From: Chloroflexota bacterium
GTDB lineage: Bacteria > Chloroflexota > Anaerolineae > Aggregatilineales > Phototrophicaceae
Direction: 5' to 3'
Length of the DNA: 7,988 bases
Assembly: GCA_023392115.1 (NCBI GenBank)
Contig: JAEVZT010000614.1
Coordinates: 1-7,988 of the forward strand
Under the pieces are notes generated by a model, which saw only the letters and a list, made by a program, of their open reading frames with translations, was not told the origin of the DNA and searched no databases. Below, one piece after another: positions 1-5,324 of the stretch; within the stretch, counting starts at the first letter, position 1; each line of letters begins with the position of its first letter. Position numbers and translations under genes: made by a program.

Positions 1-564
1 CGCCACCGCTCCCGACAGAACCGCTCCTGTCGCGTCGAACAGCGCGAAAAACGGGTGCTGTCCCTTCGACGAGCGCCCGAGCCGTGTTTCGAGCGTCATC
101 GCCCCCTCAAGCGGCGCGCGCACGGGATCAAATTCCCTACCCCAATCACTGTTGTAGCGCAGCAGATCATACATGCCCTGTGGGATGTCGAGCGCGAACG
201 AGTCGAGGCGCGTCACCCGCCGCGCATGATCGCCGGTGTTCCTGACGATAAGCCACATTTCGACAAGCGCGCTGTCCTCGTAAACGCGCGTGTGATGTTC
301 CACCTCGAACCCACCGCCATCGAATCGCGCGATGGCAGTCTTGTACCCTTCAGCCGACTCATCGAGCGTCAGATCGAGGCACGCCAGATTCAGCGCGTCG
401 TAATGCTCCCCGTCGACCACGACACCGAACAATCCCCCGCCTGTATCGGCGTGCAGCCACGAACGCCCGTTCAGGCTGAAGGTTCGCCAGCACAGGCGAT
501 CGCCTTCACTTTGCAGCCCGAACTCAAGCGCGCGCGTTGACAGGGTCAAATCATTCACTGCCAT
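1..564 (-). CDS. Alpha-galactosidase, GH36 family, N-terminal part (truncated by window edge)
   Basis: Reading the minus strand from the ATG at 564 gives 188 uninterrupted codons to the window edge, so the gene continues to the left. The start is fixed by an AAGGAG ribosome site at 571-576, six bases upstream; an in-frame ATG at 582 has no comparable site. The protein begins MAVNDLTLST and has no signal peptide, so it is probably cytoplasmic. Residues about 1-130 have the alternating beta-strand look of the GH36 N-terminal super-sandwich. Residues 139-187 carry the family signature: SDWGREFDP, then LETRLGRSSKGQHPFFALF, then a segment that in full-length members leads into the WSGNW motif. GH36 enzymes release terminal alpha-galactose from melibiose, raffinose-type sugars or glycolipids. 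The catalytic (beta/alpha)8 barrel with its two aspartates lies outside the window, so activity cannot be judged. It is divergent from the sugar dehydrogenase gene. Confidence 0.85.
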   Translation of the reverse strand, partial: MAVNDLTLSTRALEFGLQSEGDRLCWRTFSLNGRSWLHADTGGGLFGVVVDGEHYDALNLACLDLTLDESAEGYKTAIARFDGGGFEVEHHTRVYEDSALVEMWLIVRNTGDHARRVTRLDSFALDIPQGMYDLLRYNSDWGREFDPVRAPLEGAMTLETRLGRSSKGQHPFFALFDATGAVLSGAVA

Positions 565-570
565 GCGGTT

Positions 571-576
571 CTCCTT
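571..576 (-). promoter_or_regulatory. Ribosome binding site of the GH36 gene
   Basis: AAGGAG on the minus strand, six bases before the ATG at 564. It decides the start in favour of 564 over the in-frame ATG at 582, which overlaps it upstream. Confidence 0.75.
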
Positions 577-582
577 GCTCAT

Positions 583-668
583 TTGACCACCACGAAATCA
601 GACTCCTGTCCGCTGTTTCTACAGAAGTACTCCTATAAAGTTATAACAGCTTTAATCTCGACCAGATA
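583..668. promoter_or_regulatory. Divergent promoter region (AT-rich) between GH36 and sugar dehydrogenase genes
   Basis: This is the only AT-rich stretch between the two divergent starts. It holds an 8-bp palindrome GTTATAAC at 640-647, overlapped by TATAAA at 634-639. On the minus strand the palindrome reads TGTTATAAC, an extended -10 form (TG, one base, TATAAC) pointing at the GH36 gene, though no good -35 is seen 17 bases further out. On the plus strand TATAAC at 642-647 and TATAAA at 634-639 are possible -10 boxes for the dehydrogenase, also without a convincing -35. I infer promoters here from composition and position; individual boxes are uncertain. Confidence 0.35.
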
Positions 669-706
669 CCGTTTCGTCTGCACCCCGTGCGTACAAGCTT
701 ATAGAT

Positions 707-711
707 GGAGG
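707..711 (+). promoter_or_regulatory. Ribosome binding site of the sugar dehydrogenase gene
   Basis: GGAGG lies nine bases before the ATG at 721. It is the reason for choosing 721 over the upstream in-frame ATG at 583, which would add 46 residues (with four cysteines) ahead of an otherwise ordinary signal peptide. Confidence 0.75.
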
Positions 712-720
712 AACAGGTTT

Positions 721-1980
721 ATGGCGGATAGGATGATACGCGTTTCACGTCCGCTGGTCACGATCTGCGCGATCGCGGCGCTGGCGCTGCTGCTCGTCGT
801 GCCAGTCGCCGCGCAGGACGCCACACCGGAAGCAACGCCCGAAGCAACTGAACCGGGGCTCGCCAACACGATTGAGGGCAGCGCCGTCATCACCGAGACG
901 CTGCCCTTTTCGGAAGACTTTCTCGACCGGCTGACGCTGCCCGACGGCTTTCAGGTCAACGTCTTCGCACAGGGCTTGGGCAACGCGCGCTGGATGGCGG
1001 TCATGCCTGACGGCTTCATCCTGCTGACTCGGCGGCAGGAAGGCGATGTCGTCGCCCTGTCTGATCAGGACGGGGACGGCATGAACGACTCCGAAGAAAT
1101 CAACGTCGTCGCGTCTGACCTGCCTTACGTTCACGGCATCACCTTCAACAATGGCTTGGTCTACCTCGTGACCGATACCAAGCTGTTCACAGCCGAATAC
1201 TTGGGCGGCGGGTCGTTCGGCGCGCTGCAAGAGATCATCAGCGACCTGCCGGACGCCGGACAGCACCCGAACCGGACGCTGGCGTTCAGCCCGGATGGAG
1301 CGCTCTTTATCACGGTAGGCAGCACCTGCAACGCCTGTGCCGAGACGAACCCCGAAAGCGCCACGATCTTGCGAGCGCAGCCAGACGGATCGGCGCGCGA
1401 GGTCTTCGCGGAAGGGCTGCGCAACACGATCGGCTTCGGCTGGCATCCGGTCACGGGCGAGCTGTGGGCTTTTGATCACGGGTCGGACTGGCGCGGCGAC
1501 GAGCAGCCGCCGGAAGAACTCAACCGGCTCGAATTCGATATGAATTACGGTTGGCCCTTCTGCTACGGCGACCGGCAGCCGGACGTCTTTATCGCCTCGG
1601 AGCCGCCGGGCGGTACAGGACGCGCTGCCCATTGTCAGACAACCGTCGGTCCGGTGCTCGAATACACGGCGCACAGCGCGCCGATCGGCATGGTCTTCTA
1701 CACGGCAGAACAGTTCCCGGAAGACTACCGCAGCGATGCCTTTGTCGCCATGCGCGGGTCGTGGAACCGCAACCCGCCGACGGGCTACAAGGTCGTGCGG
1801 GTTGTCTTCGACGACGACGGGCAGCCGACCGGATTTGAGGATTTCCTGACCGGCTTCCTGATTGAGGATCAGCTGGCGAACTTTGGGCGCCTCGCCGGGC
1901 TGGCGATCGCGCCGGACGGCTCGCTGCTGATCGCCGAGGATCAGAACGGCGTCATTTACCGCGTGTCATACACAGGTTGA
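721..1980 (+). CDS. Secreted PQQ-dependent sugar dehydrogenase, sorbosone dehydrogenase-like
   Basis: The 419-residue protein is exported. It has a basic start (MADRMIRVSR), a hydrophobic core at 11-29, probable cleavage after AA at 30-31, then a TPEATPEATEP linker to about residue 45. The rest is a six-bladed beta-propeller of the soluble glucose/sorbosone dehydrogenase type. Diagnostic motifs are H182 and R185 in QHPNRTLAFSPDG, the NAC cysteine segment at 203-206, GLRNTIGFGWHP at 232-243, GDEQPPEELNRL at 259-270, YGWPFCYG at 276-283, HSAPIGM at 318-324, and GSWNRNPPTGYKV at 346-358. By motif matching from memory, H182 and R234-N235 correspond to the catalytic His144 and PQQ-contacting Arg228-Asn229 of Acinetobacter glucose dehydrogenase. 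The family oxidises aldoses or sorbosone at C1 using PQQ; the exact substrate here is unknown. A DQDGDGMNDSEE calcium-type loop lies at 115-126. It is the first gene of a likely operon, with the SMP-30-like gene 30 nt downstream. Confidence 0.85.
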   Translation: MADRMIRVSRPLVTICAIAALALLLVVPVAAQDATPEATPEATEPGLANTIEGSAVITETLPFSEDFLDRLTLPDGFQVNVFAQGLGNARWMAVMPDGFILLTRRQEGDVVALSDQDGDGMNDSEEINVVASDLPYVHGITFNNGLVYLVTDTKLFTAEYLGGGSFGALQEIISDLPDAGQHPNRTLAFSPDGALFITVGSTCNACAETNPESATILRAQPDGSAREVFAEGLRNTIGFGWHPVTGELWAFDHGSDWRGDEQPPEELNRLEFDMNYGWPFCYGDRQPDVFIASEPPGGTGRAAHCQTTVGPVLEYTAHSAPIGMVFYTAEQFPEDYRSDAFVAMRGSWNRNPPTGYKVVRVVFDDDGQPTGFEDFLTGFLIEDQLANFGRLAGLAIAPDGSLLIAEDQNGVIYRVSYTG

Positions 1981-1993
1981 ACGCAGCGTGAAT

Positions 1994-2002
1994 AGGAGAA
2001 GG
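1994..2002 (+). promoter_or_regulatory. Ribosome binding site of the SMP-30-like gene
   Basis: AGGAGAAGG ends eight bases before the ATG at 2011. With only 30 bases between the previous stop and this start and no hairpin between them, co-transcription is likely. A second in-frame ATG follows at 2014. Confidence 0.65.
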
Positions 2003-2010
2003 CAATCGCC

Positions 2011-3042
2011 ATGATGACCAAGCGAAACGTGTTCACCACCCTGTTGATGCTGGCGCTGCTGGCATCGTTCGGCGCAGTTTACGCACAGGACGCGACGCCG
2101 GAAGTCACCCCCGAAACGACCGGCGACGCTATGACGAACCCTGATATGGTCGTCGCAGTGCGCGAAGGCTTGTTCCCCGAAGGCGTCGAGTATGACAGCG
2201 TCAACGGGCGCTTCCTCGTCGGATCGCTTGCCGAGGGGACGGTCTTCGCTGTCGCCGACGATGGCACGGTGACGCCGTTTGTCGAGGACGAGCGCATCCC
2301 GTCGAGCACCGGTATCGAGGTCGACGAGGCGGGCAACCGTCTGCTGGTCGCCGTGACCAACCGCGAAACTGAAGCCTTCCTCGGCATCTATGACCTGACG
2401 AGCGGCGAAAACTTGGCATTCGTCGACTTTGCCCCGCTGCTGCCGAATGACCCCGAACACTTCGCCAACGATGTCGCCGTCGACAGTCAGGGCAACGCCT
2501 ACGTCACCGACAGCTTCGCCGGCGTGATCTACCGCGTCGATCCGCAGGGTAATGCTTCAGTTTTTCTCGAAGACCAGCGCTTTTCAACCCAGTTCGCGCT
2601 CAACGGCATTACCTACAACGAGGCGGGCAACTACCTGATCGCCGTACTCGTGCCGGGGCTGATCAAGATCCCGCTTGATAATCCCGGCGGTTTCACGCAG
2701 GTGGCGCTGGATATGGACATTCCGAACGAGGACGGGATCGTCTTCATTGACGACCGGACGCTGGCGGTCGTGTCGAACGCGCTCGGCACGGTCTTCCGCG
2801 TCGAGAGCGATGACGATTTCGAGAGCGCCCGCGTGACCGGCGCGTTCGAGGTCGGTCCCGTCTTCCCGACGACGGCAGCCATCCGTAACGGCGATGTCTA
2901 CGTGCTCCACGCGCAAATCAACCAGCAGCAGAACGTGATCGCCGAGTTCCCGATCCAGCGCGTCGAGTTCTCCGATTTGACAGGCATGGAAACGGCAGAA
3001 CCGGAAGCGGAAATGACGCCGGAAGCAACGGCTGAGGGGTAA
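2011..3042 (+). CDS. Secreted SMP-30/gluconolactonase-like beta-propeller protein
   Basis: The 343-residue protein has a signal peptide (MMTKRNVF, hydrophobic 9-24, cleavage near VYA-Q at 25) followed by the same QDATPE linker as the upstream gene. Repeated beta-blade patterns run from about 45 to 320, for example NDVAVDSQGNAYVTDSFAG at 153-171. Candidate divalent-metal and substrate residues of the SMP-30 family are retained in order: E58 in PEGVEYD, N153 in ANDVAVD, N198 in LNGITYN and D241 in EDGIVFID. Their spacing (95, 45, 43) is close to that of human SMP-30 (85, 51, 50 from E18, N103, N154, D204, recalled). Such enzymes hydrolyse sugar lactones. That reaction would follow the oxidation made by the preceding gene's product, but this is inference; non-enzymatic NHL-like propellers look similar. 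The C-terminus (328-343) is a second TPEAT-type acidic tail. Confidence 0.72.
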   Translation: MMTKRNVFTTLLMLALLASFGAVYAQDATPEVTPETTGDAMTNPDMVVAVREGLFPEGVEYDSVNGRFLVGSLAEGTVFAVADDGTVTPFVEDERIPSSTGIEVDEAGNRLLVAVTNRETEAFLGIYDLTSGENLAFVDFAPLLPNDPEHFANDVAVDSQGNAYVTDSFAGVIYRVDPQGNASVFLEDQRFSTQFALNGITYNEAGNYLIAVLVPGLIKIPLDNPGGFTQVALDMDIPNEDGIVFIDDRTLAVVSNALGTVFRVESDDDFESARVTGAFEVGPVFPTTAAIRNGDVYVLHAQINQQQNVIAEFPIQRVEFSDLTGMETAEPEAEMTPEATAEG

Positions 3043-3063
3043 ATAGGCACTAACCCCCACCCC

Positions 3064-3078
3064 GCGATCTACGATCGC
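3064..3078. repeat. Short perfect hairpin in convergent intergenic region
   Basis: GCGATC and GATCGC arms (6 bp) flank a TAC loop. It lies 22 bases past the stop of the SMP-30-like gene and immediately before the larger palindrome. There is no T-tract, so a terminator role is unproven; it may be part of the repeat element that fills this gap. Confidence 0.6.
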
Positions 3079-3080
3079 TT

Positions 3081-3104
3081 CCCGCCCCCGAATTCGGGGG
3101 CGGG
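3081..3104. repeat. 24-bp perfect GC-rich palindrome between convergent genes
   Basis: CCCGCCCCCGAA is followed directly by its exact reverse complement, giving 12-bp arms centred on GAATTC. As RNA this forms a very stable stem from either strand, between the SMP-30-like gene (ending 3042) and the minus-strand DUF1684 gene (ending 3178). It could act as a two-way transcription stop or RNA 3' end protector, but no T-tract follows on either side. Confidence 0.75.
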
Positions 3105-3177
3105 CGCAAACAGAGCGCAGTTTGTCTCCCGTCTCCCCGCTTGCGTGGGATAGGGGCAGGGGGTGAGGGGGTGTTCC

Positions 3178-4008
3178 CTAAAGGCGTTCCCCTGCGTGGA
3201 TGGCGACCGGCAGCGTGTTTTCGCGCGGCGGCAGCGGGCAGGTGGCGTACGGCGTAAACGCGCACGGCGGCAGGTAGGTGCGGTTGAAGTCGAGGTCGAC
3301 GCCGCCATCCTCAAGCCGCGGCGCGATCAGGAAGCGCCCGCCGCCGTAGGTGAGCGTCCCGTTGGTCGCGTCCTTGAAGATCAACCAGAAGCTGTCGTCG
3401 TCGGTCTCCAGCGCCGACAGTTGATATTCATGACCGCCGAGCGTGAATTCGATGACGCCGGGGCTGGTCATCGGCACGACCATGCCGACGCTGTTGAGCA
3501 CGCCAACGATCTGCGCTTCGGCATACGGGGTGAACGTCGCTTTGAGGCGGTAAGCCGGGTTGATGTCGAACCACTGCCGTCCGGCGAACGTCCGCCGCAT
3601 GTCGTGATTCAGGTCGCGGATGCGCACGCCGTACTGATCGCCGCGCCGGATGACGAAGAAGCGCAGCGTTCCAATGCTGATCAGAGACGCGCCGTCGTCA
3701 TGGGTATCGGGGCGCAGCGGCGCTTCGGTCAAAGCTTCTCCGTCGACGTAAACCGGCGCACCGGCGGCGGCGCGGAAGCGCAGTTCACCGTCGCGCAGAT
3801 CGATCACGCCGAGCTGTTCGGGCGCGGAGTCGGCGGGCAGCGGCACGTCGGCATCCGCCGCGCTGCCGACCGTATTTTCGCCCTCATGCAGCCAATACAG
3901 CCCGATCAGCGTCAGCCAGCCGTCGTCGGCGCGCAGACTGTCGTCAACCGACTTGCGCCACGCCAGCAGTTCACTTTCGTAGGTTGAGGTGTGGGATTCT
4001 GTCGTCAT
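3178..4008 (-). CDS. DUF1684 family protein
   Basis: The 276-residue protein has no signal peptide or membrane segment and so is probably cytoplasmic. It matches the DUF1684 layout: an N-terminal helix with ESELLAWRKS (11-20), the hallmark GWLTLIGLYWLHEGENTVGS (30-49), a beta-rich middle with VYVDGEAL (86-93), RRTFAGRQWFDINPAYRLKA (138-157), and the strongly conserved C-terminal block DFNRTYLPPCAFTPYATCPL (240-259) followed by PPRENTLPVAIHAGERL. The two cysteines C249 and C257 sit in that block. The family is widespread in bacteria and has no established biochemical role that I know of, so no function is assigned. The ATG at 4008 is preferred; an in-frame TTG at 4044 would add 12 residues but is itself the first base of a perfect -35 box. 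It is transcribed away from the transporter operon. Confidence 0.88.
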   Translation of the reverse strand: MTTESHTSTYESELLAWRKSVDDSLRADDGWLTLIGLYWLHEGENTVGSAADADVPLPADSAPEQLGVIDLRDGELRFRAAAGAPVYVDGEALTEAPLRPDTHDDGASLISIGTLRFFVIRRGDQYGVRIRDLNHDMRRTFAGRQWFDINPAYRLKATFTPYAEAQIVGVLNSVGMVVPMTSPGVIEFTLGGHEYQLSALETDDDSFWLIFKDATNGTLTYGGGRFLIAPRLEDGGVDLDFNRTYLPPCAFTPYATCPLPPRENTLPVAIHAGERL

Positions 4009-4015
4009 GCACCAG

Positions 4016-4044
4016 AGCGTATCAAGTCGCCGATCGGTTGTCAA
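4016..4044 (-). promoter_or_regulatory. Promoter of the DUF1684 gene, likely giving a leaderless mRNA
   Basis: On the minus strand a perfect TTGACA (4044-4039) is followed, after exactly 17 bases, by TACGCT (4021-4016). The -10 is preceded by TGA, making an extended -10. Seven bases separate it from the A of the ATG at 4008, so the expected transcription start falls on the start codon. No Shine-Dalgarno sequence precedes that ATG, which fits leaderless translation. The -10 itself matches the consensus at only three of six positions. Confidence 0.55.
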
Positions 4045-4064
4045 AACGTGGTATTGCCAACCTC

Positions 4065-4093
4065 TTGCAAGCGCCTTGAAACCGTGCTATGTT
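4065..4093 (+). promoter_or_regulatory. Promoter of the transporter operon leader
   Basis: TTGCAA at 4065-4070, a 17-base spacer, then TATGTT at 4088-4093 preceded by TGC, an extended -10 form. Expected transcription start is near 4100, about 250 bases before the first permease codon. It stands back to back with the minus-strand promoter, the two -35 boxes being 20 bases apart, so a regulator bound between them could affect both units. Confidence 0.55.
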
Positions 4094-4257
4094 CATCTTC
4101 GCCATTCCCAACACATGCTCTACACGGATGCGCGCAAGCGCCGGTTGACAAAACAGATGAACCTTTACTGCGCTTCACCAGTTTTCACCGCCGAACCCAT
4201 GCTTTGTTGTCGCTGCTGCCCCATGCGCGGCAGCGGTCTTTCAGCGTGTCAGGGCGA

Positions 4258-4286
4258 ATTACCCGCTTGAGTGTCAAGCGAGTAAT
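4258..4286. repeat. 13-bp inverted repeat ahead of the leader terminator
   Basis: ATTACCCGCTTGA (4258-4270) and TCAAGCGAGTAAT (4274-4286) flank a GTG loop. As plus-strand RNA there is one C-A mismatch; as minus-strand RNA that position becomes a G-U wobble and the stem is continuous. It ends eight bases before the terminator stem, so it may be a competing structure or a protein operator. Confidence 0.6.
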
Positions 4287-4293
4287 CATGGTG

Positions 4294-4325
4294 AAGCCCC
4301 TGCGCGCTGTCGTCGGGGCTTTTTT
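4294..4325 (+). terminator. Intrinsic (rho-independent) terminator inside the transporter leader
   Basis: AAGCCCC (4294-4300) pairs with GGGGCTT (4315-4321) around a 14-base loop, and the stem runs directly into six T residues (4320-4325). This is the textbook plus-strand terminator form and the only one with a real T-tract in the window. It lies 27 bases before the permease ATG and downstream of the operon's best promoter, so full-length transcription needs read-through or another promoter. Confidence 0.8.
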
Positions 4326-4352
4326 GTTCCCGAAAGGTCGAGTTCGACGCCG

Positions 4353-5324
4353 ATGACGAAGTACATTGTTCGACGCTTGCTACAGGCGATCCCGCTGCTG
4401 CTGGTGATCTCGCTGCTAACGTTCCTGATCGTCGAGATCGCGCCCGGCGACGCTGCCCAGATGTATATCGACCCCGAAAAAGGGGCTGATCCCGAATACA
4501 TCCAGCAGGTACGCGTCAGTCTGGGGCTCGATCAGCCGGTGCATGTGCGCTATGTCGCGTGGCTCGGCAAGACCCTGACCGGAGACCTCGGCTTTTCGTT
4601 TCGCACGCGTCGTCCCGTCAGCCTCGAAGTCGGCGACCGCCTGCCGAACACCCTGCTCCTGAGCGGCAGCGCGCTGGCGATCTCGTTCATCTTCGCAGTG
4701 CCGATCGGCGTGATTTCGGCGCTCAAACGCTATACGGCGATCGACTACCTCCTGAGCGTGCTGGCGCTGGTCGGCATCTCCGTGCCGATCTTCTGGGTGG
4801 CGCTGCTGCTGCTGCAAGTCTTCTCGATACAGCTCAACTGGTTTCCGGCGACCGGGATGCGCTCGGTGCGCGAGAATTATGAAGGCGCGCAAGCCGTACT
4901 CAACGTGATCCACCATATGATCCTGCCGGTGATCGTCCTGAGTCTGGCGCAGCTCGCCGCGTGGTCACGCTACCAGCGGTCGGCGCTGCTGGAAACGCTC
5001 GGACAGGATTACATCCGCACCGCCCGCAGTAAGGGACTGGCGGAACGGCGCGTCCTGCTGCTGCACGCGCTCCGCAATTCGCTCCTGCCGATGATCACTC
5101 TGGTTGGTATTTCCGTGCCAAGCATCGTCACCGGCGCGTACATCACCGAGACGATCTTTAGCTGGCCCGGCATCGGGCGGCTGGGCGTGACGGCGGTCAG
5201 CGGGCGCGACTACCCGGTGATCATGGCGGTGACGATGCTCTCGGCGCTGTTGATCGTCGGCAGCAGCCTGCTCGCAGATATCGCTTATGCGTGGGTTGAC
5301 CCAAGAATCCGCTATGATGACTGA
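4353..5324 (+). CDS. ABC transporter permease, DppB/OppB type (family-5 importer)
   Basis: The 323-residue integral membrane protein begins with the typical MTKYIVRRLLQAIPLLLVIS, the first membrane helix being about 9-29. Further hydrophobic helices lie near 100-124, 134-158, 187-205, 244-265 and 288-312, six in all as usual for this family. The soluble stretch with SLGLDQPVHVRYVAW (56-70) and GDLGFSF (77-83) is the conserved extracellular part of DppB-type permeases. The ATPase-contacting EAA loop is at 219-246 (DYIRTARSKGLAERR, ending RNSLLP), and TETIFSWPGIGRL (265-277) and the C-terminal DPRIRYDD are family hallmarks. Length is normal. The ribosome site is weak: AAAGG at 4333-4337, 15 bases from the ATG. 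Substrates of the family include di- and oligopeptides, nickel and oligosaccharides; none can be assigned here. Its stop overlaps the start of the next permease gene. Confidence 0.92.
   Translation: MTKYIVRRLLQAIPLLLVISLLTFLIVEIAPGDAAQMYIDPEKGADPEYIQQVRVSLGLDQPVHVRYVAWLGKTLTGDLGFSFRTRRPVSLEVGDRLPNTLLLSGSALAISFIFAVPIGVISALKRYTAIDYLLSVLALVGISVPIFWVALLLLQVFSIQLNWFPATGMRSVRENYEGAQAVLNVIHHMILPVIVLSLAQLAAWSRYQRSALLETLGQDYIRTARSKGLAERRVLLLHALRNSLLPMITLVGISVPSIVTGAYITETIFSWPGIGRLGVTAVSGRDYPVIMAVTMLSALLIVGSSLLADIAYAWVDPRIRYDD

Larger units (their letters stand above)
3053..3177. repeat. Probable dispersed intergenic repeat element
   Basis: Almost the whole gap between the two convergent stops is structured, low-complexity DNA: C-run, small hairpin, 24-bp palindrome, a CAAAC/GTTTG inverted pair (3107-3111 and 3120-3124), a direct doubling of GTCTCCC (3124-3137), then the G-run block 3147-3171. 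On the minus strand the last part reads CCCCTCACCCCCTGCCCC, a style of text I associate with dispersed intergenic repeats in Chloroflexota. A related CCTCACCC core recurs at 7948-7955. Whether it is multi-copy cannot be decided from one window. Confidence 0.45.
4094..4352 (+). promoter_or_regulatory. Structured leader region of the ABC transporter operon (possible attenuator or small RNA)
   Basis: Between the promoter at 4065-4093 and the permease ATG at 4353 there is no recognisable protein family. In order it contains a small GCGC stem closed by a GCAA tetraloop (4130-4141), a second TTGACA (4145-4150) without a good -10, a hairpin with GCTGCC/GGCAGC arms (4215-4220 and 4229-4234, extendable by wobble pairs to 4212-4237), a 13-bp inverted repeat (4258-4286) and an intrinsic terminator (4294-4325). 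A 51-codon ORF (4115-4270) with a Cys-Cys-Arg-Cys-Cys run crosses it but has no ribosome site. I recognise no named riboswitch, T-box or 6S RNA consensus. The arrangement suggests conditional termination or a free-standing RNA of about 225 nt. Confidence 0.4.

Noticed and set aside
55..540. Plus-strand ORF of 161 codons at the left edge
   Set aside because: It is antisense to the GH36 reading frame, which has clear family motifs and its own ribosome site.
583..720. 46-residue N-terminal extension of the sugar dehydrogenase
   Set aside because: The extension would bury the signal peptide, and GGAGG at 707-711 marks the ATG at 721.
745..1674. Minus-strand ORF of 309 codons
   Set aside because: Composition-driven shadow opposite the dehydrogenase gene; Arg/Asp/Val-rich with no domain pattern.
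3088..3097. EcoRI site at the palindrome centre as a sign of a cloning junction
   Set aside because: The site is the natural centre of a 24-bp palindrome inside a structured intergenic region, with no vector-like sequence around it.
3163..3987. Plus-strand ORF of 274 codons opposite DUF1684
   Set aside because: The minus strand encodes the conserved DUF1684 motifs; this frame shows no family signature.
4009..4044. TTG start giving a 12-residue longer DUF1684 protein
   Set aside because: The TTG is part of a perfect TTGACA -35 box, and the extension is not typical of the family.
4094..4352. tRNA, T-box, 6S RNA or a named riboswitch in the leader
   Set aside because: No cloverleaf, T-box core or familiar riboswitch core could be recognised by eye; left as an unclassified leader.
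3991..4356. Plus-strand ORF of 121 codons crossing the leader and terminator
   Set aside because: It starts inside the DUF1684 gene, upstream of the operon promoter, runs through the terminator stem and has no recognisable domain.
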